5,850 bases of DNA. Source: an uncultured Bacteroidales bacterium. Lineage in GTDB: Bacteria; Bacteroidota; Bacteroidia; Bacteroidales; P3. The notes under the pieces are model-generated. The model had not been told where the DNA came from. It ran no database searches and was given only the letters and a program-made list of their open reading frames with translations. The position numbers and the translations under genes were made by a program. The stretch is from contig CAMNIH010000110.1 of assembly GCA_946540365.1 (NCBI GenBank), positions 1 to 5,850 on the forward strand, read 5' to 3'. The stretch's first letter is position 1; the number at the start of each line of letters is the position of its first letter. Positions 1-5,775 of this stretch are shown piece by piece.

Positions 1-821
1 TGGCGCTGACCACCAAGAGCAAGGGGCAGGTGATCCCCGGCGTGGCCATCGCCACGGCCCTCATGCCGCCCCTCTGCACCGCCGGCTACGGCCTCGCCAC
101 CGCGCAGTGGAGCTACTTCTTCGGCGCCTTCTACCTCTTCTTCATCAACACCGTCTTCATCGCGCTCAGCACCTTCCTCGGGGTCAAGCTGTTGCGCTTC
201 CGCAGCCACGCTGATCTGACGCCCGGGGTGGCCCGGCGCGGCAAGCGCATGCTGACGGCCGTGGTGATCGTCACCATGCTGCCGGCGGCCTACATGACCT
301 GGAACATCGTCCGCGACGACGTGCAGATCCGCGAGGTGGCCCGCTTTGTCGACCACGAGCTGCAGCAGAGCGGCACCCAGATCCTCTCCCGCGAGGTGGT
401 CCACGACACGCTGCGTGTGGTGGCCGTCGGCCGGCCCATCAGCGACGACGAGCTGGACGACGCCCGCAGCCGCATGGGCTACTACAAGATGAAAGTCAAG
501 GATGTGGCCCTTATCCAGTCCACCGACGCCGCCGTCGCCGACGCTGCCAGCAGCGAGCTCACCAGCCTCCACGCCCAGTTGGCCGCCGCCCGCCGCCAGC
601 TGGCCGACTACACGCGCTTCGACACCCTCTCGGCCCAGGTGGGCGCCGAGGCGGCCACCCTCTTCCCACGCGTCGACGAGGTGCGCATCGGCCGTGTCGG
701 GCGCGACCTGACGGTCCACGTCATCGTCGACCCCTCCGACGAACCCCTCGACACCGACCGCATCCGCGCCTGGCTCCGCACGCGCCTCCAGGCCCCCGAT
801 GCGTGGGTCGAATTCAAGTAG
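1..821 (+). CDS. DUF389 family membrane protein, 3' part (5' end outside window)
   Basis: The reading frame is open from the window edge (first full codon at 3) to TAG at 819-821, about 272 visible residues. The segment IPGVAIATALMPPLCTAGYG just inside the window is the conserved core of the DUF389 family (TIGR00341-type 'hydrophobic domain' proteins), whose biochemical function is unknown. It is followed by two hydrophobic segments, one in SYFFGAFYLFFINTVFIAL and one in MLTAVVIVTMLPAAYMTW. The remaining ~170 residues are soluble, with a heptad-like stretch (SELTSLHAQLAAARRQLADY) that could form a short coiled coil. Family members in Bacteroidota are usually well over 400 residues, so roughly the N-terminal third to half is missing here because of the window edge, not because of a break. 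The GTG at 30 lies inside the conserved core and should not be taken as the start. The gene is separated from downstream genes by 264 bp with hairpins and a promoter, so it is probably a separate transcription unit. Confidence 0.9.
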   Translation, partial: ALTTKSKGQVIPGVAIATALMPPLCTAGYGLATAQWSYFFGAFYLFFINTVFIALSTFLGVKLLRFRSHADLTPGVARRGKRMLTAVVIVTMLPAAYMTWNIVRDDVQIREVARFVDHELQQSGTQILSREVVHDTLRVVAVGRPISDDELDDARSRMGYYKMKVKDVALIQSTDAAVADAASSELTSLHAQLAAARRQLADYTRFDTLSAQVGAEAATLFPRVDEVRIGRVGRDLTVHVIVDPSDEPLDTDRIRAWLRTRLQAPDAWVEFK

Positions 822-845
822 CATCCCGTCCCCAACGAGGGGATG
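822..845 (+). terminator. Small GC hairpin just after the DUF389 stop, possible weak terminator
   Basis: Immediately after the stop codon, TCCCC (829-833) pairs with GGGGA (839-843) around a 5-nt loop. An alternative pairing is CATCCC (822-827) with GGGATG (840-845). The stem is followed within about 10 nt by a pyrimidine-rich stretch (CCTTTTCTT, 852-860), which is only moderately U-rich and is part of the larger palindrome. It could help end DUF389 transcription, but it is not a textbook intrinsic terminator. Confidence 0.3.
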
Positions 846-847
846 AC

Positions 848-940
848 TCTACCTTTTCTTCAGTCGTTCTTCAGTCGTTCTTCAGTCGTTCTTCAGTGAT
901 CACTGAAGAACGACTGAAGAACGACTGAAGAAAAGGTAGA
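848..940. repeat. Large palindrome made of 11-nt tandem repeats
   Basis: The left arm has three full copies of CTTCAGTCGTT (858-868, 869-879, 880-890) plus a partial copy (891-897). The right arm carries the reverse complement, with two full copies (909-919, 920-930) and a partial one (902-908). The centre is TGATCA (897-902) with no spacer. Positions 867-932 form a perfect 66-nt palindrome. The outer arms TCTACCTTTT (848-857) and AAAAGGTAGA (931-940) also match if one 11-nt left unit is looped out, giving a 41-bp stem with an 11-nt bulge. Three more pairs follow after one mismatch (844-846 with 942-944). No poly-U run follows either side, so it is not a typical intrinsic terminator. Function unknown; an RNA copy would be long and double-stranded. 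Confidence 0.95.
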
Positions 941-1003
941 CTCAGGGTTGACCTGTCATGGTCTTGCTTAAGAGATTTTAACAATCGAGGATGGATTTTT
1001 TTG

Positions 1004-1011
1004 TATATTTG
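1004..1011 (+). promoter_or_regulatory. Bacteroidota-type -7 promoter element
   Basis: TATATTTG matches the Bacteroidota primary-sigma -7 consensus TAnnTTTG exactly and is followed by CA, as is common in such promoters. It lies in an AT-rich stretch after a T-run (996-1002). No clear TTTG -33 element is seen at the expected distance; only TTTT at 976-979 is nearby. Transcription would begin around 1016-1020, leaving a leader of roughly 65-70 nt before the start at 1086. It is the best candidate for driving the small secreted protein gene and possibly the whole run to 5628. Confidence 0.6.
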
Positions 1012-1049
1012 CATCTTGTAAAGTGTGCGGTTGCTTGAATTTAATAAAT

Positions 1050-1057
1050 TAAATTTG
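1050..1057 (+). promoter_or_regulatory. Second, weaker candidate -7 element
   Basis: TAAATTTG also fits TAnnTTTG, with a TTG at 1031-1033 sixteen bases upstream, shorter than the usual spacing. It would give a leader of only about 20 nt. It sits in very AT-rich DNA where a chance match is easy, so the element at 1004-1011 is preferred. Confidence 0.25.
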
Positions 1058-1085
1058 AAATATATAAGTAAAACCTGAATTTCCT

Positions 1086-1490
1086 ATGAGTAAAAAGATC
1101 ATTTTGATGCTGGCAATCTGTCTGTTGGGAACGGCGGTGCAGGCCCAGACCACGAAGCGCGAACGCAAGAAAAACCTGGTGGTCAAGGAGTGGAACACCA
1201 AGGCCGGCTCGCAGACCCCCTATCTGGACAACGTGGTGACCTACGACGAGTTGGGTCGCAAGGTGGAGGAGATCGAGTATGCCTCCTACGGCCAGAAGTA
1301 CCGCGTCACCTACGAGTACAACGGCACCGACACCAAGTGTGTGCGCCAGGTGGAGTACGACGACAAGAACCACGCCACGCGCGTCAAGAAGTTCGAGTAC
1401 AACGACGACGGCACCCGCAAGGCTCAGTACAACTACAAGCCCAACGGCAAGCTGGAGAGCACCAAGACGTTCGAGTACTCGTACAAGTAA
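1086..1490 (+). CDS. Small secreted protein with YD-like tandem repeats, function unknown
   Basis: This 134-residue protein starts with a clear Sec signal peptide: SKK, then a hydrophobic core IILMLAICLLG, then AVQA with likely cleavage after Ala20. The mature part is hydrophilic. It contains about four degenerate units of roughly 20 residues with a D/N-x-x-G turn and strands rich in alternating Tyr, Lys and Glu: YDELGRKVEEIEYAS, YEYNGTDTKCVRQVEYDD, EYNDDGTRKAQYNY, PNGKLESTKTFEYSYK. This pattern resembles short YD/RHS-like or MORN-like beta-hairpin repeats seen in many Bacteroidota secreted proteins, but no named family is recognised with confidence. There is a single cysteine (residue 85) and no lipobox, so it is probably periplasmic or secreted. 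The ATG at 1086 is preferred because the signal peptide begins there; no Shine-Dalgarno is visible, as is normal in this phylum. The next gene follows 46 nt later on the same strand, so they may be co-transcribed. Confidence 0.8.
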   Translation: MSKKIILMLAICLLGTAVQAQTTKRERKKNLVVKEWNTKAGSQTPYLDNVVTYDELGRKVEEIEYASYGQKYRVTYEYNGTDTKCVRQVEYDDKNHATRVKKFEYNDDGTRKAQYNYKPNGKLESTKTFEYSYK

Positions 1491-1498
1491 TGCATCCC

Positions 1499-1532
1499 AG
1501 TAGTTAAGTAGATAAGTAGTCAAGTAGTTAAG
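1499..1532. repeat. 8-nt tandem array (AGTAGNNA x4)
   Basis: Four consecutive 8-nt units are present: AGTAGTTA (1499-1506), AGTAGATA (1507-1514), AGTAGTCA (1515-1522), AGTAGTTA (1523-1530), then AG. The array fills most of the 46-nt gap and ends four bases before the ATG at 1537. It contains many TAG/TAA triplets, so it is noncoding. The purine-rich end (TTAAGGCAA) may act as the ribosome entry region. Confidence 0.9.
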
Positions 1533-1536
1533 GCAA

Positions 1537-2358
1537 ATGTCAAACAATCAGCTCTTAGCTTCCACTGTTGGTGCCCCTGTGCTACCCACTGCCCACTACC
1601 CACTACCCACTCTCGACCGGATGGTCCCCATCGGGCTGGACGACATGAAGGCCGTGCGGCTGATGAACCGCGTGGACCAGAAATATATGGCCGGCGCCGA
1701 CCAGCTGGAGGAGCTCTTGGCGCGCATCGCCGAGGGCTACTACGTGCAGCACATCGAGGGCAACCCCCTGGCGCCCTACCGCACGCTCTACTTCGACACC
1801 GCCGACCTCGCCATGTACACCATGCACCACAACAAGAAGCTCAACCGGCAGAAGCTGCGCGTGCGCACCTACCGCTCGACGGATACCACCTTCTTCGAAA
1901 TCAAGAACAAGGACAACAAGAAGAAGACCCGCAAGGTGCGGATTCCGGTCGACGTGCAGCTGTTCGACCGCGTGCTCGAGGTGCCCGAGGTGGCGCAGTT
2001 CGTGGGCGAGTCTACCCCCTATCCCGTCGCGTCGCTGCATCCCTGCCTTGAGAACCGTTTCGAGCGCATCACCCTGGTGGACAAGGGTATGACCGAGCGC
2101 GTCACCATCGACCGCGGCATCACCTTCCACAACCGTGCCACGGGACGCGACGCCGACATCTCGCGCCTGCTGGTCATCGAGGTCAAGCACGAGGTGGGCG
2201 CTCCGATGAGCGACATCGAGTGGGCGCTGCACGACCTGCATGTCCTGCCCCGACGCATGAGCAAGTACTGCATCGGCACCGCCCTGACCGACCCGGCGGC
2301 CAAGTACAACCGCTTTAAACCCAAATTGTTATACATAGATAAAATACATAGATTATGA
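1537..2358 (+). CDS. VTC-domain protein (putative polyphosphate polymerase, CYTH/TTM superfamily)
   Basis: The 273-residue protein matches the VTC domain, the catalytic tunnel domain of yeast Vtc4 that makes polyphosphate from ATP. Visible tunnel-type residues are Lys49 in MNRVDQKYM, the YFDT strand (85-88), Arg108 and Arg110 in KLRVRTY, Glu121/Lys123/Lys125 in FEIKNK, a basic run KKKTRKVR (128-135), Arg188 and Arg193 in RVTIDRG, Glu215 and Lys217 in VIEVKHE, and Lys243 in MSKYC. These correspond in order to the substrate- and metal-binding positions of Vtc4, so the enzyme appears intact. There is no membrane segment; a cytosolic or membrane-attached location is expected. Residues 1-28 are low complexity, partly encoded by a 7-nt tandem array (LPTAHYPLPT), and are outside the conserved domain. 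The ATG at 1621 (MVPIGLDDMKAVRLMNR) would give a 245-residue protein of normal domain length and is a serious alternative start. The stop overlaps the next start (ATGA, 2355-2358), implying translational coupling with DUF4956. Polyphosphate as product is inferred from the family. Confidence 0.87.
   Translation: MSNNQLLASTVGAPVLPTAHYPLPTLDRMVPIGLDDMKAVRLMNRVDQKYMAGADQLEELLARIAEGYYVQHIEGNPLAPYRTLYFDTADLAMYTMHHNKKLNRQKLRVRTYRSTDTTFFEIKNKDNKKKTRKVRIPVDVQLFDRVLEVPEVAQFVGESTPYPVASLHPCLENRFERITLVDKGMTERVTIDRGITFHNRATGRDADISRLLVIEVKHEVGAPMSDIEWALHDLHVLPRRMSKYCIGTALTDPAAKYNRFKPKLLYIDKIHRL
1582..1611. repeat. 7-nt tandem array (CTACCCA x4)
   Basis: Four units CTACCCA, CTGCCCA, CTACCCA, CTACCCA (1582-1609) followed by CT. 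The array lies between the two candidate starts of the VTC gene (1537 and 1621). Because 7 is not a multiple of 3, gain or loss of one unit would shift the frame for translation from 1537 but leave translation from 1621 untouched. Confidence 0.9.
2331..2353. repeat. Short direct repeat at the VTC/DUF4956 junction
   Basis: ATACATAGAT occurs at 2331-2340 and again at 2344-2353. It is flanked by AAATTGTTA at 2323-2331 and 2358-2366. This roughly 45-bp AT-rich patch inside otherwise GC-rich coding DNA surrounds the overlapping stop/start. It encodes the last residues of the VTC protein (KLLYIDKIHRL) and probably keeps the start region of the next gene free of RNA structure. Confidence 0.75.
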
Positions 2359-3074
2359 AATTGTTACAAATGGACTTCGACCCCGAGATCGCCAACCTGC
2401 ATCTCGGCAGCGCCGACGACCAGGCCGTCGACTTCCTCGGCCTGCCCCTCTTCGACGGCCCCAGCCTCGGCAAGATGCTCATCCTCTTCGGCATCAACCT
2501 GCTCGTCTGCTGGATCATCACCCATTTCTTCTACTACGGCAAGAGCCGCCGCCGCGACTACTACTTCACATATATCCTCTTCTCGACGGCCATCTTCTTC
2601 ATCCTCAACCAGCTGCAGAACATGAAAATTGAGGTGGGCATCGCCCTGGGCCTGTTCGGCATCTTCAGCATGATCCGCTACCGCACCGAGCAGCTGCCCA
2701 TCCGCGAGATGACCTACCTCTTCGTGCTCATCGCCATCAGCATCATCAACGGCGCCGGCATGGCCACGAGCTACGCCTCGTTCATCGCCGTCAATGTGCT
2801 CTTCATCGTCATCATCGCGGTGCTCGAAGCCGTCGGCATGTTCAACCATAAGTCACAGAAGATCATCACCTACGAGAAGATCGACCTCATCAAGCCCGAG
2901 CGGCGCGAGGAGCTGCTGGCCGACCTCATCGAGCGCACCGGTCTCGACATCACCCATGTGCAGGTGGGCAGCATCGACTTCCTGAAGGACACCGCCTTCC
3001 TCAAGGTCACCTACATCCCCGACGACCCCGAGCCCAACGACATCGACATGGTCACCAAATTCAAGAAGAAATAA
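2355..3074 (+). CDS. DUF4956 family integral membrane protein
   Basis: The 239-residue protein has about five membrane segments: roughly 40-59 (MLILFGINLLVCWIITHFFY), 69-86, 94-107, 118-136 and 141-163. A soluble C-terminal domain (about 164-239) follows. The motif GIALGLFGIFSMIRYRTEQL followed by PIREMTYLF is the hallmark of DUF4956; charged residues (R108, R110, E112, R117, E118) sit at the membrane boundary and may be functional. The C-terminal part (ERREELLADLIERTGLDITHVQVGSIDFLKDTAFLKVTY) looks like a small ferredoxin-like alpha/beta fold. DUF4956 genes are commonly found next to VTC-domain genes in bacteria. The likely role is to anchor the VTC enzyme at the inner membrane or to move its product, by analogy with the membrane part of the yeast VTC complex; this is inference. 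The start overlaps the VTC stop by 4 nt and the next gene begins 10 nt after the stop, so it is in the middle of an operon. Confidence 0.88.
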   Translation: MKLLQMDFDPEIANLHLGSADDQAVDFLGLPLFDGPSLGKMLILFGINLLVCWIITHFFYYGKSRRRDYYFTYILFSTAIFFILNQLQNMKIEVGIALGLFGIFSMIRYRTEQLPIREMTYLFVLIAISIINGAGMATSYASFIAVNVLFIVIIAVLEAVGMFNHKSQKIITYEKIDLIKPERREELLADLIERTGLDITHVQVGSIDFLKDTAFLKVTYIPDDPEPNDIDMVTKFKKK

Positions 3075-3084
3075 CTGTAAACTA

Positions 3085-4767
3085 ATGAAACGTACTGTTT
3101 TATTGCTCGCGGCAGCGCTGACCGTCGGCCTGATGGCGGCCTGCGAGCAGGACACCATCACCACCACCACCGACACGCCCACGGGCAGCGGGGTGGAGAG
3201 CGACGACAACCTCGACTCGGTGTCGGTCGACCTCGAGGTCACCGTCACCTATGCCGGCGGCGGCGCCACCGTCAGCGGCACCACCGACTCGGTGACCGCC
3301 AGCGTCAGCGGCAACCAGGTCACCGTCACCAACCTCGGCTCCCAGGTGGTACACTACACCCTCAACGGTTCGGCTGCGGACGGCTTCTTCAAGCTCTACA
3401 GCGGCAAGAAGCAGGTCGTCACCCTCAACGGCCTCAGCCTGACCAACCCCAACGGCGCCGCCATCAACATCCAGGGGCCCGCCTCGTCGCCCAGCAGCGG
3501 CAAGCGCACCTTCATCGTCGTGCAGGGCACGAACACCCTGGCCGACGGCAGCAGCTACGGCGCCACCCCCTCGACCGAGGACGAGAAGGCGGCCCTCTTC
3601 AGCGAGGGCAAGCTGGTCTTCAGCGGCAGCGGCTCGCTCACCGTCACCGCCACGGGCAAGGCCGGCATCACCAGCGACGACTACGTCCACTTCCAGTCGG
3701 GCACCTACCGGGTCACTTCCACCGCCGGCCACGGCGTGCGCGGCAAGGACTATATTCTCGTCAGCGGCGGCACCATCGGCGTCGAGACCTCGGCCAGCAT
3801 GAAGAAGGACTTCAGCAGCGACTCGCTGGTGTGCTTCAACGGCGGCGAGACCGCCATCCGGGTCACCGGCGGCGCCGCCTACGACAGCGAGGACGGCGAG
3901 TACACCGGCTCCGCCGGCGTCAAGGCCGATGTGGCCTTCGTGATGAACGCCGGCAGCCTGACCATCACCAACAGCGGCTCCGGCGGCAAGGGCATCAGCT
4001 GCGACGGCACCGCACGGTTCAACGGCGGCACCGTCGACGTCACCGTCACCGGCTCCAACTACACCAGCGGCGACATCAGCGCCAAGGGCATCAAGTGCGA
4101 CGGCGACATCGTCTTCGACGGCGCCACCGTCAACGTCCGTGCCTCGAAGCACGAGGCCATCGAGTCGAAGGGCACCATCACGATGAACGGCGGCACGGTC
4201 TACAGCTACTCGCAGGGCGACGACGCCCTCAACGCCGCCTCCACCCTCACCGTCAACGGCGGCTACCTCTGCGCCCACTCCACGGCCAACGACGGCATGG
4301 ACGCCAACGGCAACTGCTACATCAAGGGCGGCCTGGTCTACGCCATCGGCAAGAGCCAGCCCGAGGTGGCCATCGACGCCAACACCGAGGGAGGCTACAA
4401 GCTCTACGTCGAGGGAGGCACCGTGATCGCCATCGGCGGGCTGGAGAACAACTCGTCGCTCACGCAGGTCTGCTACCAGGCCGGCAGCTGGTCGCAGAGC
4501 ACCTGGTACGCCCTCACCGTGGGCAGCAACACCTACGCCTTCAAGACCCCCTCCACCGGCGGCACCCCGCTGGTGGTCTCCGGCGCCTCGACGCCCACCC
4601 TCATGTCCGGCGTCACCGCCACGGGCGGCACCTCCTGTTTCGACGGCACATTCCTGCTCGGTGCCTCCGTCAGCGGCGGCTCGTCGGTCTCCCTCTCGTC
4701 CTACACCGGCGGCAACGGCGGTCACGGCCCCGGCGGCAGCGGTCACGGTCCCGGCGGCTGGAAATAA
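3085..4767 (+). CDS. Beta-helix lipoprotein, Cthe_2159-like carbohydrate-binding family
   Basis: This 560-residue protein begins with a lipoprotein signal peptide ending in LMAAC (lipid-modified Cys20); the residues after it (EQD) are acidic, as in surface-exported Bacteroidota lipoproteins. A Thr-rich linker follows (24-33). Residues ~60-450 contain many short strands ending in Gly-Gly turns: FNGGTVDVTV (312-321), FDGATVNVRA (344-353), MNGGTVYSYS (367-376), VNGGYLCAHS (390-399), IKGGLVYAIG (413-422), VEGGTVIAIG (442-451). The ~23-29 residue spacing suggests stacked rungs of a right-handed parallel beta-helix. The sections GDDALNA (378-384) and NDGMDANG (402-409) are typical of the family named after Cthe_2159 of Clostridium thermocellum, reported to bind cellulose and acidic sugars with calcium. 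Acidic loop residues could bind calcium. The C-terminus is a Gly/His tail with GGHGPGG and SGHGPGG units. No catalytic site of a pectate lyase is evident. It lies 10 nt after DUF4956 and 27 nt before the DUF2490 gene, so it is probably co-expressed with them. Ligand here is unknown. Confidence 0.85.
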   Translation: MKRTVLLLAAALTVGLMAACEQDTITTTTDTPTGSGVESDDNLDSVSVDLEVTVTYAGGGATVSGTTDSVTASVSGNQVTVTNLGSQVVHYTLNGSAADGFFKLYSGKKQVVTLNGLSLTNPNGAAINIQGPASSPSSGKRTFIVVQGTNTLADGSSYGATPSTEDEKAALFSEGKLVFSGSGSLTVTATGKAGITSDDYVHFQSGTYRVTSTAGHGVRGKDYILVSGGTIGVETSASMKKDFSSDSLVCFNGGETAIRVTGGAAYDSEDGEYTGSAGVKADVAFVMNAGSLTITNSGSGGKGISCDGTARFNGGTVDVTVTGSNYTSGDISAKGIKCDGDIVFDGATVNVRASKHEAIESKGTITMNGGTVYSYSQGDDALNAASTLTVNGGYLCAHSTANDGMDANGNCYIKGGLVYAIGKSQPEVAIDANTEGGYKLYVEGGTVIAIGGLENNSSLTQVCYQAGSWSQSTWYALTVGSNTYAFKTPSTGGTPLVVSGASTPTLMSGVTATGGTSCFDGTFLLGASVSGGSSVSLSSYTGGNGGHGPGGSGHGPGGWK

Positions 4768-4794
4768 TGTCAATACGTAACACACAGTATCTCT

Positions 4795-5628
4795 ATGAAA
4801 AAGAAGATTGTAATCATAGCATCTTTGCTGATGGCCATCCCCCTGGCCACCAAGGCCCAGACCGATGTCGACCTCGACCCCGAATGGGGCGGACGCCTCA
4901 GCGCCACCATCGACAAGAAAGTCAACCGCGGTATGCACATTTACCTCGAAGAGGAGGCCCGCGTGGACGGCAACTTCGGCTCGTTCAACCGCTTGCAGAC
5001 CACCCTCGGCGCCACCTACAAGCTGCCCGCCGGCTTCAAGCTGGGCCTCGGCTACGCCCTCATCGCCCCCTACAGCAGCGCCAACAGCGCCTTCAAGAGC
5101 GTGCGCCACCGCCTGATGCTCGACGCCAGCTACACCTACCGCTTCGGCGACTGGCAGCTCTCGCTCAAGGAGCGCCTGCAGGCCACCTACCGCACGGGCG
5201 ACATGAACGAGTACCAGAACCCGCGCACCGCCCTCACCCTCAAGAGCCGCCTGAAGGTGCAGTACCGTGGCTTGCGCCGCCTGACGCCCTACGCCTACCT
5301 CGAGCTCCGCAACACCCTCAACGCGCCGGTCATCAGCGCCTACTACAACGAGTCCACCGGCGAGTACTTCACCTCCGAGGGCTCCCTCACGGGCGATGCC
5401 GGCTGGTTCCTCGAGGGCTTCAGCGGCGCCTACATCAACCGCGTGCGCGGCTGCCTCGGCGCCGAGTACCGCCTCGACCGCCGCAGCCGTCTCGAGGCCT
5501 ACCTGCTCCTCGACCGCGTCAGCGACAAGCAGGTCGACGCCAACGCCGAAGGCACCAAGCTCAAGAGCTACACCCGCGAGCAGGGCTTCGTCGGCCAGCT
5601 CTGCCTCGGCTACAGCTACTCCTTCTGA
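4795..5628 (+). CDS. DUF2490-like outer-membrane beta-barrel protein
   Basis: The 277-residue product has a Sec signal peptide (MKKK, core IVIIASLLMAIPLA, likely cleavage after Ala21 in TKAQ). The rest is a series of amphipathic strands with alternating hydrophobic residues (for example RLQTTLGATYKL, FKLGLGYALIAPY, RLMLDASYTYRF, WQLSLKERLQATYR, LTPYAYLELRNTL, CLGAEYRLDRRSRLEAYLLLDRV). It ends in GQLCLGYSYSF, with the terminal Phe recognised by the BAM outer-membrane assembly machinery. The layout (WGGRLSATIDKKVNRGMHIYLEEEARVDGNFGSFNRLQTTLGATYKL-type start, RHRLMLD in the middle) matches DUF2490 proteins, predicted small outer-membrane barrels of unknown function. About 10-12 strands are expected. 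It is the last gene of the run and is followed by a strong terminator. Whether it is a pore, an anchor for the preceding lipoprotein, or an unrelated barrel cannot be told from sequence. Start chosen for the signal peptide; no Shine-Dalgarno is visible. Confidence 0.82.
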   Translation: MKKKIVIIASLLMAIPLATKAQTDVDLDPEWGGRLSATIDKKVNRGMHIYLEEEARVDGNFGSFNRLQTTLGATYKLPAGFKLGLGYALIAPYSSANSAFKSVRHRLMLDASYTYRFGDWQLSLKERLQATYRTGDMNEYQNPRTALTLKSRLKVQYRGLRRLTPYAYLELRNTLNAPVISAYYNESTGEYFTSEGSLTGDAGWFLEGFSGAYINRVRGCLGAEYRLDRRSRLEAYLLLDRVSDKQVDANAEGTKLKSYTREQGFVGQLCLGYSYSF

Positions 5629-5665
5629 TCCCCCGCCACGACCCTGGCAAGAATCAGAGCCCTGT

Positions 5666-5701
5666 AAAAAAAAAGAAGACCGCCACGGTCTTCTTTTTTT
5701 G
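5666..5701. terminator. Strong hairpin terminator, likely bidirectional
   Basis: GAAGACC (5675-5681) pairs perfectly with GGTCTTC (5687-5693); G5682-C5686 can close a 3-nt loop (CCA). A run of nine A (5666-5674) precedes the stem and seven T (5694-5700) follow, extending the duplex to about 15 bp. This A-stem-T form can end transcription from either side. It starts 37 nt after the DUF2490 stop and marks the end of the operon. Confidence 0.9.
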
Positions 5702-5775
5702 TGCCCGGAACAGGAACGCTTTAATTATTTCCTATTAAGTATAAATAGTTGTTATTTCAGGATTTATGAATTATT

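Noticed and set aside
848..940. CRISPR array
   Set aside because: The 11-nt units are directly adjacent with no spacers and form an inverted structure; no cas genes are present.
848..940. Ordinary intrinsic terminator
   Set aside because: The stem is far longer than usual and neither side is followed by a U-run.
948..953. TTGACC resembling a sigma-70 -35 box
   Set aside because: Bacteroidota primary sigma does not use the E. coli consensus and no matching -10 lies at the right distance; the nearest promoter element is the TATATTTG at 1004.
943..963. Small inverted repeats (CAGG/CCTG and GACC/GGTC)
   Set aside because: Four-base stems in a short stretch are expected by chance and have no supporting context.
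2364..2849. Antisense frame opposite DUF4956 (161 codons)
   Set aside because: Highly acidic low-complexity product (Glu/Asp/Ala/Val), no start context, fully opposite a clear membrane-protein gene.
3100..5109. Very long open frame on the - strand (669 codons)
   Set aside because: It is antisense to the lipoprotein and extends across the start of the barrel gene. Its product is Ala/Gly/Val-rich low complexity with no domain. The + strand genes have signal peptides, family motifs and proper spacing, so it is a shadow caused by GC-rich codon use.
3831..5738. 635-codon + strand frame across two genes and into the terminator
   Set aside because: The product is Arg/His/Gln-rich low complexity in a shifted frame, spans two real genes and reads through the terminator hairpin. 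It is a composition artefact.
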